A stretch of DNA of 56,120 nt, taken from contig JAFLSM010000011.1 in assembly GCA_022510955.1 (NCBI GenBank), positions 1 to 56,120 on the forward strand, in the 5' to 3' direction. Below are positions 9,951 through 19,113 of this stretch, piece by piece (position 1 is the first letter of the stretch; each line of letters starts with the position of its first letter). Below the pieces are notes generated by a model. It was not told the origin of the DNA. It ran no database searches and saw only the letters and a program-made list of their open reading frames with translations. This DNA is from Ruminococcus sp. (GTDB lineage: Bacteria; Bacillota; Clostridia; Oscillospirales; Acutalibacteraceae). The position numbers and the translations under genes are program-made.

Positions 9951-11234
9951 TTGACATCTGACATAATTATGGGTGTTGTCATTATTATTCTGGTATTTTT
10001 ATCTGCCTTTTTCTCAGCAACAGAGACAGCTTTTTCATTTGTAAACAAAATCCGTATTCAACAAAAGATGGAAAACGGTTCGGCAAAAGCAAAAACAACT
10101 CTGTATGTAATTAATAATTTTGACAATGCCCTTACGACAATTCTAATTTGCAATAACATTGTAAACTTAAGTTGTTCATCTATTGCAACTGTATTGTGTT
10201 TACATCTTTTCGGCGATATAGGCTCAGCTATTGCAACAGGTGCTACTACATTGCTTGTTTTGACTTTTGGTGAGGTTATGCCAAAATGCCTTGCAAAGGA
10301 ACATTGCGACAGCTTTTCAATGTCAACAGCAGGATTTCTGAGAGCATTGATGTTTATATTAGCGCCTATCGTATTTATATTTATGAGGCTACGAAACCTG
10401 GCAATTAAAATTGCAGGAAGTTCGGGAGACACTCCAAGTGTGACTGAAAATGAGCTTAAGTATATTGTTGAAAGCATTGAAGAAGAAGGCGTACTTGAAG
10501 AAAGTGAAAGCGAAATGGTTCGCTCAGCTCTTGACTTTGATGAAAAAATTGCCGAGGAAATACTTACTCCCCGTGTTGATGTAACATTCATCAGTACTGA
10601 TGACACGCAGGATAAAATTAAGGAAATTATCATTGAAAACAGATATTCAAGAATTCCTGTTTATGAAGGAACCGTAGACAATATCGTCGGTGTGCTTCAC
10701 ACAAGAGACTATCTTGAGGCCTTAGCTGACGGAAAAGCTCCCGATGTTCGTGAAATTATCGCTCCGCCGTACTTTGTATTTAAAACTCAAAAACTATCAA
10801 AAATTTTAAGCGCATTTAAGCGAACAAAAATGCACATTGCTATTGTTACCGATGAATATGGCGGAACACTTGGTATTGTAACAATGGAAGATTTGCTTGA
10901 AGAGATTGTCGGCGAAATCTGGGACGAAGATGAAGAAATCGAGCATAACTATTATAAAATCGGCAAGGGCGAATTCCTGGTTAACGGCGATATGGAATTT
11001 GATGACTTACTCGGGTTGTATGATTTAGACGAGAACAGCATTGAAAGCGACAGCGTAACAGTCGGCGGATTTATTTTAGAGCACGCAGGCACAATTCCTC
11101 ACAAGCGTGAGAGCATTGATGTTGATGGTTTTAAATTTACAGTTATGGAAGTAAAAAATCAAAGGATTATTCGTGTTGTTGTTAAAAAGATTAATGAAAG
11201 TGATAAGACTGATGAGGAAACAATCAAAGATTAA
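9951..11234 (+). CDS. CNNM/CorC (HlyC/YfjD-like) membrane protein with CBS pair
   Basis: An N-terminal DUF21/CNNM membrane domain has about four helices in residues 1-150. It is followed by two CBS domains (about 200-330, with TPRVDVTFIS and EYGGTLGIVTMEDLLEEIVGEI) and a C-terminal CorC/HlyC FAD-like domain (about 345-420). Members are linked to Mg2+ efflux or divalent-cation homeostasis; the older name haemolysin is misleading. The start is TTG at 9951 with GGAG upstream; an ATG six codons later is the alternative. It appears monocistronic, ending at the terminator at 11278. Confidence 0.92.
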   Translation: MTSDIIMGVVIIILVFLSAFFSATETAFSFVNKIRIQQKMENGSAKAKTTLYVINNFDNALTTILICNNIVNLSCSSIATVLCLHLFGDIGSAIATGATTLLVLTFGEVMPKCLAKEHCDSFSMSTAGFLRALMFILAPIVFIFMRLRNLAIKIAGSSGDTPSVTENELKYIVESIEEEGVLEESESEMVRSALDFDEKIAEEILTPRVDVTFISTDDTQDKIKEIIIENRYSRIPVYEGTVDNIVGVLHTRDYLEALADGKAPDVREIIAPPYFVFKTQKLSKILSAFKRTKMHIAIVTDEYGGTLGIVTMEDLLEEIVGEIWDEDEEIEHNYYKIGKGEFLVNGDMEFDDLLGLYDLDENSIESDSVTVGGFILEHAGTIPHKRESIDVDGFKFTVMEVKNQRIIRVVVKKINESDKTDEETIKD

Positions 11235-11277
11235 TGATATGACTTTGTTTTGCTCAACACCTTAGTATAAAATACAT

Positions 11278-11327
11278 CCCGAATGTTAGACATTGGTATA
11301 ATGTTTAACATTTGGGGTAATTTTTTT
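11278..11327 (+). terminator. Intrinsic terminator of the CNNM gene
   Basis: A stem formed by CCGAATGTTA and TAACATTTGG (about 11279-11317) is followed by TTTTTTT at 11321-11327. Repeat copy B starts directly afterwards. Confidence 0.7.
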
Positions 11328-11412
11328 ACTTTATAGGAAACTGCTCGGAAATAGTCGGGTACTAAAGGTTATTAAAAAATAAACTTTGTTTGCTCGGATA
11401 GGTACAGCACAC
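11328..11412 (+). repeat. Terminator-associated three-hairpin repeat, copy B
   Basis: The sequence begins ACTTTATAGGAAACTGC right after the terminator T-run. Relative to copies A and C, the loops (CGGAAA, CGGATAGG) are kept. The middle hairpin has a quite different sequence but still pairs (AAAGGTTATT with AATAAACTTT). That pattern favours a conserved structure over simple recent duplication. Confidence 0.7.
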
Positions 11413-11451
11413 CGACTTCTTTTTATCCCTAAAGGATACCATAAACAAAAG

Positions 11452-11489
11452 CACCACAGGCAATGATTGTATACTCTATGCCTGTGGTG
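11452..11489 (-). terminator. Terminator of the mrnC/obg operon
   Basis: A perfect 11-bp stem (CACCACAGGCA/TGCCTGTGGTG) is followed on the minus strand by CTTTTGTTT. It lies about 45 nt beyond the mrnC stop codon. Confidence 0.8.
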
Positions 11490-11532
11490 TAAAAATTTTA
11501 GTGGAACACTTTTTTATTTTTAGCTTTGCTAA

Positions 11533-11943
11533 TTAATCATTCTCTTCAAAAGCAATATGTACAATTAGATTAAAAAGCTCCTTTATCCTGCTCTGTTCAC
11601 CGTTCATATGAAGGTAGCCAAACAGACATTCAAGACCTGTTGCGCTGTGATAGTCAGCAACAGTGCCGTGTTTTGAAGTGCATTTTGGGGTGGCATTTCT
11701 GCCACGCTTGTAAACCGAAGTTTCTTTATCATTCAGACTTGGTAATAACAATTTTGCAAATCTTGCCTGACTTTTGCAGTTTACAAGTGATACCTTAATT
11801 CTATTAAGCTCACCTACGGGACGGTTTGCCTGATTTACAAGATATTCCCTGACAAGCAAATCATAAACTCCGTCACCCACAAAGGCAAGTGTGAGTGGCG
11901 AAATTTCATCAGCAGTTGTGTGCTTTTGTGCTATGTTTTCCAT
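11533..11943 (-). CDS. mrnC: Mini-ribonuclease III
   Basis: This is a dimeric RNase III-fold enzyme without a dsRNA-binding domain. In Firmicutes it matures the ends of 23S rRNA. The catalytic signature (LAFVGDGVYDLLVREYL, about 19-35) and the second motif (ATGLECLFGYLHM, about 100-112) are both intact. The 136-aa length is typical. It follows obg by 12 nt and is probably co-transcribed, which fits a ribosome-assembly operon. Confidence 0.93.
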   Translation of the reverse strand: MENIAQKHTTADEISPLTLAFVGDGVYDLLVREYLVNQANRPVGELNRIKVSLVNCKSQARFAKLLLPSLNDKETSVYKRGRNATPKCTSKHGTVADYHSATGLECLFGYLHMNGEQSRIKELFNLIVHIAFEEND

Positions 11944-11955
11944 AATAAACTCCAG

Positions 11956-13227
11956 TTATTCCATAAAGTCAAACTCGACATCATAAATTGATACAGTATC
12001 GCCGTCGGTACATCCCTTTTTGCGAAGAGCATCAATTACGCCTCCGTTGATAAGCACCTTTTGGAAATAGTTAAGGCTTTCATAGTCATCAAAATTAATA
12101 CCCTTCATAACCTGCAAGAGCCAGTCAGCCTCAACAGTGTAGATGCCATTAACATTTTTGATATCAACACTATGGTCTTCAAAATCCTCAACATTTACGA
12201 TTGGAGCAGGCTCTGCCTCATACTGTACGATTGGCGGAAGTTTTGAGAGCATTTCCTGAATTTTCTTGAGTAGAGGGTCAACATCATATCGAATAGCCGC
12301 CATAATCGGGAAAAAGTCATAACCCTTGCTTTCAACATATTTTTTAAACTCTTCAATCTGTTCATCAGTTGCCATATCACACTTGTTGCCTGCAACAACC
12401 ATGGGTCGCTGAGCAAGCTCAGGATTGAATTTTTGAAGTTCCTCGTTGATTGTTTCAAAGTCTTCAATCGGATTTCTGCCTTCACTGCCCGAAATGTCAA
12501 CTATGTGAACAAGCATACGGCAACGCTCAACATGACGCAAAAACTGATGTCCAAGGCCTGTTCCCTGCCAAGCACCCTCAATAAGTCCGGGAATGTCAGC
12601 CATAACGAAAGATGAACCCTCTCCCATTGACACTACACCCAAAACAGGTGTAATTGTTGTGAAGTGATAATTTGCAATTTCGGGCTTCGCCTGTGAAACT
12701 ACTGAAACAAGCGTACTTTTGCCAACATTTGGAAAACCTACAAGTCCTACATCAGCAAGCAGTTTGAGCTCAAGCACAACATCAAACTCTTCACCCGGAA
12801 GTCCCGGCTTAGCAAAACGAGGCACCTGACGAACAGGGGTTGCAAAATGCGGATTACCCCAACCGCCCTTTCCACCGTGAGCAACAATACAAGGCTCTTT
12901 TGAGGATACATCTGCCAAAATTCTGCCTGTCTGCTCCTCCTTTACAAGAGTGCCTACAGGAACACGAATTATTAAATCTTCGGCATTTTTACCACGACAT
13001 CTGCCGCCTCTACCGTTTTCGCCCTTTTGAGCAAAATATTTACGCTTATATCTGAAATCCGCAAGCGTGGAAAGGTTTGAATCGGCAACAAAAACAACAT
13101 TACCGCCTCTTCCACCGTCACCGCCGTCTGGACCGCCTGCGGCTACATATTTTTCTCTGTGAAATGAAACAGCTCCGTCGCCGCCGTCACCTGCTTTAAT
13201 TTTTATTTTAGCTGTATCTACAAACAT
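11956..13227 (-). CDS. obg: Obg/CgtA ribosome-assembly GTPase
   Basis: This essential GTPase acts in 50S assembly and stress responses. The glycine-rich Obg fold (1-158) has runs such as GGDGGRGGN. The G domain follows, with GFPNVGKST (about 163-171), DIPGLIEGA and NKCD. A C-terminal OCT domain occupies about 345-423. The 423-aa length is normal. GGAG precedes the ATG at 13227. It sits between the L27 operon and mrnC, in the common rplU-prp-rpmA-obg order. Confidence 0.97.
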   Translation of the reverse strand: MFVDTAKIKIKAGDGGDGAVSFHREKYVAAGGPDGGDGGRGGNVVFVADSNLSTLADFRYKRKYFAQKGENGRGGRCRGKNAEDLIIRVPVGTLVKEEQTGRILADVSSKEPCIVAHGGKGGWGNPHFATPVRQVPRFAKPGLPGEEFDVVLELKLLADVGLVGFPNVGKSTLVSVVSQAKPEIANYHFTTITPVLGVVSMGEGSSFVMADIPGLIEGAWQGTGLGHQFLRHVERCRMLVHIVDISGSEGRNPIEDFETINEELQKFNPELAQRPMVVAGNKCDMATDEQIEEFKKYVESKGYDFFPIMAAIRYDVDPLLKKIQEMLSKLPPIVQYEAEPAPIVNVEDFEDHSVDIKNVNGIYTVEADWLLQVMKGINFDDYESLNYFQKVLINGGVIDALRKKGCTDGDTVSIYDVEFDFME

Positions 13228-13366
13228 TATTTTTCTCCATTTTATGAAAACATATATAAATTTCCCTCTATATTATTGACAAGGAAAACTCATATAAACA
13301 ATAAATAGCTTATATTAATTTTTGATAGTGCCCAACTGTTTACGAACAATCACAATAAATTAAAAT

Positions 13367-13390
13367 AAGGGTGGATATTAAAATCCACCC
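13367..13390 (-). terminator. Terminator of the rplU-prp-rpmA operon
   Basis: AGGGTGGAT and ATCCACCCT form a 9-bp stem just after rpmA, followed on the minus strand by TATTTTAATTT. It separates the ribosomal genes from obg. Confidence 0.75.
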
Positions 13391-13405
13391 TCTGATTAGA
13401 CACTA

Positions 13406-13690
13406 TTACTGCTCAACAGGATAAACGCTTGCACGCTTTCTGTCTTTGCCAACACGCTCAAATCTTAATACACCGTCAACCTTAGCAAACAGTGTGTCAT
13501 CTGAACCGATGCCAACATTAACACCAGGATGAATGTGTGTACCTCTCTGCTTTACAAGGATGTTACCTGCAAGAACCTTCTGACCGTCAGCACGCTTAAC
13601 GCCAAGACGCTTTGACTCACTGTCACGACCGTTCTTTGTAGAACCCATACCTTTTTTATGAGCAAATAACTGAATGTTAACCTTAATCAT
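13406..13690 (-). CDS. rpmA: 50S ribosomal protein L27 with Prp-cleaved N-terminus
   Basis: L27 reaches the peptidyl-transferase centre through its N-terminal tail. The start at 13690 has GGAGGTG 6 nt upstream. The protein begins [17 protein letters not shown]. This is the Firmicutes pre-L27 form, in which Prp cuts after the Phe of the (Q)xFF/LF-type motif to expose AHKKG. The motif here reads IQLF rather than the more usual LQFF. The length is 94 aa. Prp is encoded immediately upstream in the same operon. Confidence 0.96.
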   Translation of the reverse strand: MIKVNIQLFAHKKGMGSTKNGRDSESKRLGVKRADGQKVLAGNILVKQRGTHIHPGVNVGIGSDDTLFAKVDGVLRFERVGKDRKRASVYPVEQ

Positions 13691-13694
13691 TACC

Positions 13695-14012
13695 TTACAC
13701 CTCCGAAATTTTGAGTTTAATATACTTTGAGTATTGCTCTGTAAGAGCATTAAGATGAAGTAAAAGCCCCTGCATTATTGCATTTGCTTTTTCAGCATCA
13801 TCATGCGGAATCCTAATTTTGAGAATTCCGTCACCTTCGGTAACATCTGCATTAATATTTAAAATATCGGTGATTGTGTTTGCCGTCATAATGGTTGCCG
13901 AACTGATTGCAGAGCACACAATGTCCTCGCCCTCCTGAGCATAACCCGAATGACCAAACACAGTAAAGCCCAAAAGCAAATCACCTTGCTTAAGAAAAGT
14001 TACCGTAGTCAT
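13695..14012 (-). CDS. prp: Ribosomal-processing cysteine protease Prp
   Basis: Prp removes the N-terminal extension of L27. The catalytic dyad is visible as His21 (FGHSGYA) and Cys33 (DIVCSAIS), in the family context. The 105-aa length is typical. It lies between rplU and rpmA with tiny gaps (2 and 4 nt), so protease and substrate are co-translated from one mRNA. Confidence 0.95.
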   Translation of the reverse strand: MTTVTFLKQGDLLLGFTVFGHSGYAQEGEDIVCSAISSATIMTANTITDILNINADVTEGDGILKIRIPHDDAEKANAIMQGLLLHLNALTEQYSKYIKLKISEV

Positions 14013-14014
14013 TT

Positions 14015-14323
14015 TTAGGCTTCGATTGAAGTAATCTTAACCTGTGTGTAAGGCTGTCTGTGACCCTTTACTCTCTTCTCGCCCTTCTTAGGCTTGTAAG
14101 TAGCAACTCTGATCTTCTTACCTTTACCGTTCTTTAATACTTCACCAGTAACCTTTGCACCCTCAACGAGCGGAGTGCCAACCTTGATGCCGTCATCTGT
14201 TCCAACAGCTACTACATCAAATGTTACTGTTTCCTGTGCTTCAACGTCAAGCTTTTCGATGAAGATAACTTCGTCGTTTGTTACCTTGTACTGCTTGCCG
14301 CCTGTCTGAATAACTGCGTACAT
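14015..14323 (-). CDS. rplU: 50S ribosomal protein L21
   Basis: This is a 102-aa protein of the large subunit that contacts 23S rRNA. It has the standard start [14 protein letters not shown] and a C-terminal [30 protein letters not shown]. It is the first gene of the rplU-prp-rpmA operon, with AAGGTGG upstream of the ATG. A structured leader lies ahead of it. Confidence 0.97.
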   Translation of the reverse strand: MYAVIQTGGKQYKVTNDEVIFIEKLDVEAQETVTFDVVAVGTDDGIKVGTPLVEGAKVTGEVLKNGKGKKIRVATYKPKKGEKRVKGHRQPYTQVKITSIEA

Positions 14324-14420
14324 TTTAGTACCACCTTTTTATTGGGCTCGCTATCTGTGGGTGGAAAAATCACTTAAAACCCACAATATGCGGCTTATAT
14401 ACTATAACACAAAGCAGATT
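14324..14420 (-). promoter_or_regulatory. Candidate L21-type autoregulatory mRNA leader
   Basis: In mRNA sense the leader holds GTGGGT, a short spacer, then ACCCAC, which form a stem. AGCCGCAT lies before it and AGCGAGCCC after it. The gene's AAGGTGG ribosome binding site follows. Firmicutes rplU operons often carry an L21 leader, so feedback by L21 is plausible. I did not verify a match to that family model. Confidence 0.45.
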
Positions 14421-14593
14421 GCTTGTCAATATTTTTTTCTCCGCTTCATAAATTTTATTTGAATTATGATGCAACTCCCGAAGGTAAACTACATAAATAT
14501 TTGAAGTTCATATTTTTACTTCTTATAAATTCAAATTATCATTATCATACATTGAAAAATTATTTATGAAATTGAGGTTAGTATTGGTTTGAA
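14421..14593. other. Intergenic gap between rplU and folD
   Basis: This gap is AT-rich. I see no ORF, no strong hairpin and no clear promoter boxes that I would defend. The rplU promoter probably lies here or in the first part of the leader. Confidence 0.4.
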
Positions 14594-15445
14594 TTATAAA
14601 TTATTCTGAATTTTGCAAGCTTTCAGTGTGTTTTTCATTAGTGTTGAAATTGTCATTGGTCCTACTCCACCCGGAACTGGAGTTATGTATGAACACTTAT
14701 CCTTAACATTTTCAAAGTCAACATCACCGCATAGCTTACCGTTTTCATCTCTGTCCATACCGACATCAATTACTACTGCTCCCTCTTTTACCATATCAGC
14801 TGTTACAAATTTTGGTTTGCCGACTGCTGCAACAAGGATATCTGCATTACTGCAAACTTCTGCAAGATTCTTGGTGCGACTGTGGCAGATTGTAACTGTT
14901 CCGTTTTCGTGGAGCAAAAGCATAGCCATTGGCTTGCCGACAATGTTGCTTCTTCCAATTACAACACAGTTTTTTCCGCTGACCGGGATATCATAAGCAT
15001 GAAGCATTTCCATTACACCTGACGGTGTGCAAGGCAGAAAATCATATTCGCCAAGCATAATTTTGCCGACATTAACTGCATGAAATGCGTCAACATCCTT
15101 TTGAGGATTAATAGCCTCAATTACTGCCTTGTCATCAAGATGTTTCGGCAGTGGCAGCTGAACAAGAATTCCGTTGATGTCCTGTTTTTCATTTAATGTA
15201 TTTACAAGTTCTAAAAGTTCCTCTTGAGTTGTGCTTTCGGGCAGAGCATATTCCTCTGACTTAAATCCAACAACCTCGCACGCTTTTTTCTTGTTGTTTA
15301 CATAGACACGGGATGCAGGATCATCACCTACAATAACAACCGCAAGACCCGGAGTTATACCGTGAGTTTCTTTAAGCTCAAGCGTTTGTTTTCTTACTTC
15401 TTCTTTCACCTGTGCCGATACCTTTTTGCCGTCTATAATCTGCAT
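14594..15445 (-). CDS. folD: Bifunctional methylenetetrahydrofolate dehydrogenase/cyclohydrolase FolD
   Basis: FolD interconverts methylene-, methenyl- and 10-formyl-tetrahydrofolate in cytosolic one-carbon metabolism. The catalytic YVNNKKKAC motif gives Tyr49 and Lys53. LVQLPLPKHLD, GRSNIVGKP (NADP site) and PVPGGVGPMT are all intact. The 283-aa length is standard. The start has GGAGG upstream and lies inside the 3' end of lgt on the same strand, a 68-nt overlap that is longer than usual. Confidence 0.97.
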   Translation of the reverse strand: MQIIDGKKVSAQVKEEVRKQTLELKETHGITPGLAVVIVGDDPASRVYVNNKKKACEVVGFKSEEYALPESTTQEELLELVNTLNEKQDINGILVQLPLPKHLDDKAVIEAINPQKDVDAFHAVNVGKIMLGEYDFLPCTPSGVMEMLHAYDIPVSGKNCVVIGRSNIVGKPMAMLLLHENGTVTICHSRTKNLAEVCSNADILVAAVGKPKFVTADMVKEGAVVIDVGMDRDENGKLCGDVDFENVKDKCSYITPVPGGVGPMTISTLMKNTLKACKIQNNL

Positions 15446-16250
15446 AGAAAGGATCCTCCTTTTTTCTGTTTATAATAAGTAATATAATACCTGCTGCAAA
15501 AATTAAAAATGATAATAGCTGTGATACTCTTATTTCAAGTCCAAAAGGACTGAACGGAAGATAAAGACTGTCTGTACGCAAGCCCTCAACAAGCATTCGC
15601 TCAAATCCGTACCATATAAGGTATATATAGAAGATTTGTCCTGCATACTTTTGCTTGTACTTTCCGTAAAAATGGATTAAAACAAATCCCAAAAGGCACC
15701 AAAGTGATTCATACAAAAAGCAGGGATGAACCGCAAACATCTTAGTACCTTCACTCATCATGCCCCAAGGCAATTCAGTAGGAGTACCATATGCCTCCTG
15801 ATTAAAGAAATTACCCCATCTGCCAATACCTTGTCCGATTAAAAAACTGACCATTGCGATGTCAAGCACAGGCATAACTTTCATTTTTTGTACCTTGGCA
15901 ACAATCAATCCGCCGATCATCGAGCCTATTATTCCGCCGTAGATTGCCAGACCACCATTGTTAATATGGAGAATTTCAATGGGATTTTTGCCGTAATAAT
16001 CCCATTGAAAAAAACAAAAGTAAAGTCTTGCACCGACAATACCAGAAACTATTCCGACAAGAATGCAATTTATAAGCTTGCTTGCATTGACATTGTAACG
16101 GGGTGAAGTTTTGAGCGAATAACAAACTGCAAGCAAAAGACCCGACGCAATAATAATTCCATACCAATAAATGTGGTATGAGCCGATTGAAAAGGCTATC
16201 GGACTTATGTCAAACTCGAGTCCAATTTTTGGGAATTGAACATGATACAT
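15378..16250 (-). CDS. lgt: Prolipoprotein diacylglyceryl transferase
   Basis: Lgt is a membrane enzyme that moves diacylglycerol from phosphatidylglycerol to the lipobox cysteine of lipoproteins. About seven helices are visible, with the signature GQGIGRWGNFFNQEAYG (about 138-154), an early HIYWYG segment and HPCFLYES. The last ~25 residues are charged and overlap folD. The 290-aa length is normal. Its substrates in this window include the lipoproteins starting at 19114, 25359 (minus strand), 48466 and 53813. Confidence 0.95.
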   Translation of the reverse strand: MYHVQFPKIGLEFDISPIAFSIGSYHIYWYGIIIASGLLLAVCYSLKTSPRYNVNASKLINCILVGIVSGIVGARLYFCFFQWDYYGKNPIEILHINNGGLAIYGGIIGSMIGGLIVAKVQKMKVMPVLDIAMVSFLIGQGIGRWGNFFNQEAYGTPTELPWGMMSEGTKMFAVHPCFLYESLWCLLGFVLIHFYGKYKQKYAGQIFYIYLIWYGFERMLVEGLRTDSLYLPFSPFGLEIRVSQLLSFLIFAAGIILLIINRKKEDPFYADYRRQKGIGTGERRSKKTNA

Positions 16251-16261
16251 AATGTTCCCCC

Positions 16262-17533
16262 TTACTCTTCTTGCCTAATTACAGACAATGTGCAATTATT
16301 TACATCAAGCATTTCTGAAAGTCGGTTACTGATGTCCTCAAAAGTTGCATCTGCAATAGCGTCGATATAAGAGAAGAGTTCAATTCCGCTGAAGTGATAA
16401 TCTGTAATTGCATTTGAAATTGAGCTGACTGAATTAAGTGACGAAACAGCGTCACCATAGACTGATTTCTTGGAAATTTCAAAATCAGCTTCATCAAGAC
16501 CGTCATTTTTTAGTTTTGAAATATATTGCTTAATGGTCTCGGCTGCTTGCTTTGGAGCACGGGATTCTCCCCCAAAGATTACCGAGCAATAACCTGGGCC
16601 TTCAAACAGTTCATACGAGAATGAGCTGTTAATAAGATTATTGTCAAGCAATTCACGGTAAAGCGGACTCGTTTGTGATGCAATCATTGCAAGCAAAATG
16701 TATGTGTATGCAAGCTTTTGAACATCAAGCATACTGTCTGCCTTTTCTTTGAACCCTAAATTAAACAAAGGCATTGAAACAGGAAAGCTTTGTTCAATAT
16801 ACGGTTCGCAGATTTCATATGGCTCATCTTCAAAATAATTGTTGATTTTGTGTTTTTCACAAGGCTTAAGCATTTTGTCAGCTGTTTTAAGCACCTGTTC
16901 AACTGTAACATTACCGGCAACACAAAGCACCATATTGTTAAGATTGTAAAAAACATTATAAACCTCGTACAGTTTTTCTGCAGTAATCTCCGCAATAGTT
17001 TCCACAGTACCGGCAATATCAATTTTGACAGGATGATTTTTATACATTCCCTCAAGCATATTAAACATAACACGCCATTCGGGTGAATCGTCATACATTT
17101 TAATCTCCTGTCCGATAATTCCCTGTTCTTTTGCTACTGTCTGAGCTGTAAAATACGGATCCTGAACAAAGTCAAGCAAAATTTCAAGGCTTTCGTCAAA
17201 TTTGTCAGTGCAGGAAAAAAGATAGCAGGTTTTCTCAAAGCTTGTGTAAGCATTAGCATTTGCACCTGTTTTTGCATAACGGACAAAAGCGTCGCCGTCC
17301 TCGCTTTCAAACAGCTTATGCTCAAGATAGTGAGCAATGCCGTCGGGAACTGTGATTTGATTTCCTTCATCTACCGAAAAGTTTGTATTAATGCTTCCGT
17401 ATTTTGTACCGAAAATTGCGTATGCAGAATTGTAACCCTCTTTTGGGTAGACATAAATGACAAGACCTGTCGGATGGTCAATTTTGAAGTAGCTGTCGCC
17501 AATTCTCTGTGATTTGATTTCCTGAATATTCAT
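16262..17533 (-). CDS. M16 family zinc peptidase (YmfH-like)
   Basis: This pitrilysin-family protein has the inverted zinc motif HxxEH at His68-Glu71-His72 (IAHYLEHKLFE), so it should be an active protease subunit. The 423-aa length matches the Firmicutes YmfH group. The upstream neighbour is a second M16 protein without the zinc motif; active/inactive pairs of this kind are the usual YmfF/YmfH arrangement and suggest a heterodimer. The gap between them is about 15 nt. Substrates are unknown; some relatives act on peptides such as bacteriocin precursors. Confidence 0.9.
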   Translation of the reverse strand: MNIQEIKSQRIGDSYFKIDHPTGLVIYVYPKEGYNSAYAIFGTKYGSINTNFSVDEGNQITVPDGIAHYLEHKLFESEDGDAFVRYAKTGANANAYTSFEKTCYLFSCTDKFDESLEILLDFVQDPYFTAQTVAKEQGIIGQEIKMYDDSPEWRVMFNMLEGMYKNHPVKIDIAGTVETIAEITAEKLYEVYNVFYNLNNMVLCVAGNVTVEQVLKTADKMLKPCEKHKINNYFEDEPYEICEPYIEQSFPVSMPLFNLGFKEKADSMLDVQKLAYTYILLAMIASQTSPLYRELLDNNLINSSFSYELFEGPGYCSVIFGGESRAPKQAAETIKQYISKLKNDGLDEADFEISKKSVYGDAVSSLNSVSSISNAITDYHFSGIELFSYIDAIADATFEDISNRLSEMLDVNNCTLSVIRQEE

Positions 17534-17548
17534 AAATTGACTCCTCTA

Positions 17549-18817
17549 TTATTTATTCTTTAACACATATACTGTATCAAGTGTAATTTTTTGAGCAGCT
17601 GCAATAACTTGCTCCTTTGTTACAGCATTGATTGCATTTGATATTTCTTCAATCGACTGAAACTTTTCATCAAAAAGCTGATTAATATACCAAGCCTCAA
17701 TACCGCCTACTGTATCATTAGTTGAATAGAAAGAATTAACAATAGCCATTTTTGTAGCATTCATCTCAAAGTCCGTGATATTGCCCTTCTTCATCTCTTC
17801 AATTTCATTTAATATACCTTGCTCGGCTTTTTTGATGTTATCACCCTCAACACCGCTGTCAACAGTGATAATTCCTTTTACACGGTCATAGCTTGAAGAA
17901 CAATAGTAACACAGGCTCTGCTTTTCACGAACATTGCAGAAAAGCTTAGAGCTTGCAGTGCCTCCGAGAATTGCACACATAAGGCGAGTTGCATTTACAT
18001 CTTCATCCGGAATTGATGTACCTGCTCTAAAACCCATAACAAGCTTTGATTGAGAAAGCTCCATTTCCTCGATTATGTGCTTTGGTTCACTTGCCTCACG
18101 GACAACTTCCGTATTCACAAACTGCGGCTGACGGTCTATACCGTTAAAAGCGTTTGCAAACACCTCTTCAGCTTTTTTAGATGAACTTTCACCAACATAC
18201 ATTATTTCAAACCTTGCTGTCTTTAACAGGTTTTTCCATGTATCAAAAAGTGACTGTGGACTGCATTCCTTGATTTTTTCCGCTGTACCGAAACGCTTTA
18301 TTCCAAACACCTCATCAGAACACATATTTTTTATAAGCTGACCGTTCGCATAAATGCGTTTGTCATTAAATTCTGAATCTATCACATCAAGCAACTGGCG
18401 TTTTTCCTGTTCAACATCTGTTTCCGAAAATGCATTATTTGTAAGATTCGGCTCAAAAATCACATTGCACAAAAGTTCCGAAAGTTCCAGTGCCACGCTG
18501 TCGCCATCAAAAACATATCTGTCATCAAGAGCAGATGCAGAAATTCGCAAAATCTGATTGTCGCCAATTTTTCTAACTGATGTGCCAAGATCAGCACCGT
18601 AAAGTGAACTTAACTTTCTGCTTAACTCGGTAAAGTCAGGATATGCCTTGCAGGAATGTGACAGCACACCGCATAGCAGTGCATTTGCAGACGCATTCTC
18701 TTTTGTTAATGGCACAATCATATTTGCTGTAATTTTCATAGTTTTGAAACGGTTGTCCTTTATACTGTTAAAAAATACACCTTTTGCAATTTCATTTCTA
18801 TTTATAGCAGTCATCAT
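17549..18817 (-). CDS. M16 family non-catalytic partner (YmfF-like)
   Basis: This M16-fold protein of about 422 aa lacks HxxEH where the active partner has it (LCGVLSHSCKAYPDFTEL), but keeps the C-terminal half typical of the family (ILGGTASSKLFCNVREKQSLCYYCSS). Loss of zinc ligands is usual for the partner subunit of a two-chain M16 protease. GGAG lies just before two adjacent ATG codons (18817 and 18814), and either could be used; the in-frame ATG at 18847 has no ribosome binding site. Confidence 0.85.
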   Translation of the reverse strand: MMTAINRNEIAKGVFFNSIKDNRFKTMKITANMIVPLTKENASANALLCGVLSHSCKAYPDFTELSRKLSSLYGADLGTSVRKIGDNQILRISASALDDRYVFDGDSVALELSELLCNVIFEPNLTNNAFSETDVEQEKRQLLDVIDSEFNDKRIYANGQLIKNMCSDEVFGIKRFGTAEKIKECSPQSLFDTWKNLLKTARFEIMYVGESSSKKAEEVFANAFNGIDRQPQFVNTEVVREASEPKHIIEEMELSQSKLVMGFRAGTSIPDEDVNATRLMCAILGGTASSKLFCNVREKQSLCYYCSSSYDRVKGIITVDSGVEGDNIKKAEQGILNEIEEMKKGNITDFEMNATKMAIVNSFYSTNDTVGGIEAWYINQLFDEKFQSIEEISNAINAVTKEQVIAAAQKITLDTVYVLKNK

Positions 18818-19113
18818 ATCAACTCCGTAAACAATTTTCCATTCCATATTATTTTACCACAAATTTGTAATTTATTAAAGCGAAATAAGAAATAAAATTA
18901 TACATTGCATATTTTGTATGAAACAATTCTCTGCAATTCAGCACTTTGCTTAATTGACAAGGCAGTTAATTGTTTTAATCGACAAATTTTTATTCTAATT
19001 TGGAATAATATTTTATTTTTTCCAAAAAATAATTATATTAAAATCATTGAATAATAAAGATTAATATGCTAAAATATCATAATAAAATGATATTATTAAC
19101 GAAGGTGTATTAA
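18818..19113. promoter_or_regulatory. Divergent promoter region with candidate promoter for the 19114 lipoprotein
   Basis: This AT-rich gap lies between divergent genes. The best plus-strand promoter is TTGAAT (19047-19052), a 17-nt spacer and TAAAAT (19070-19075), with the extended -10 TATGC. A small inverted repeat AATATCAT/ATGATATT (about 19074-19095) lies in the early leader. No ORF is visible. Confidence 0.55.
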
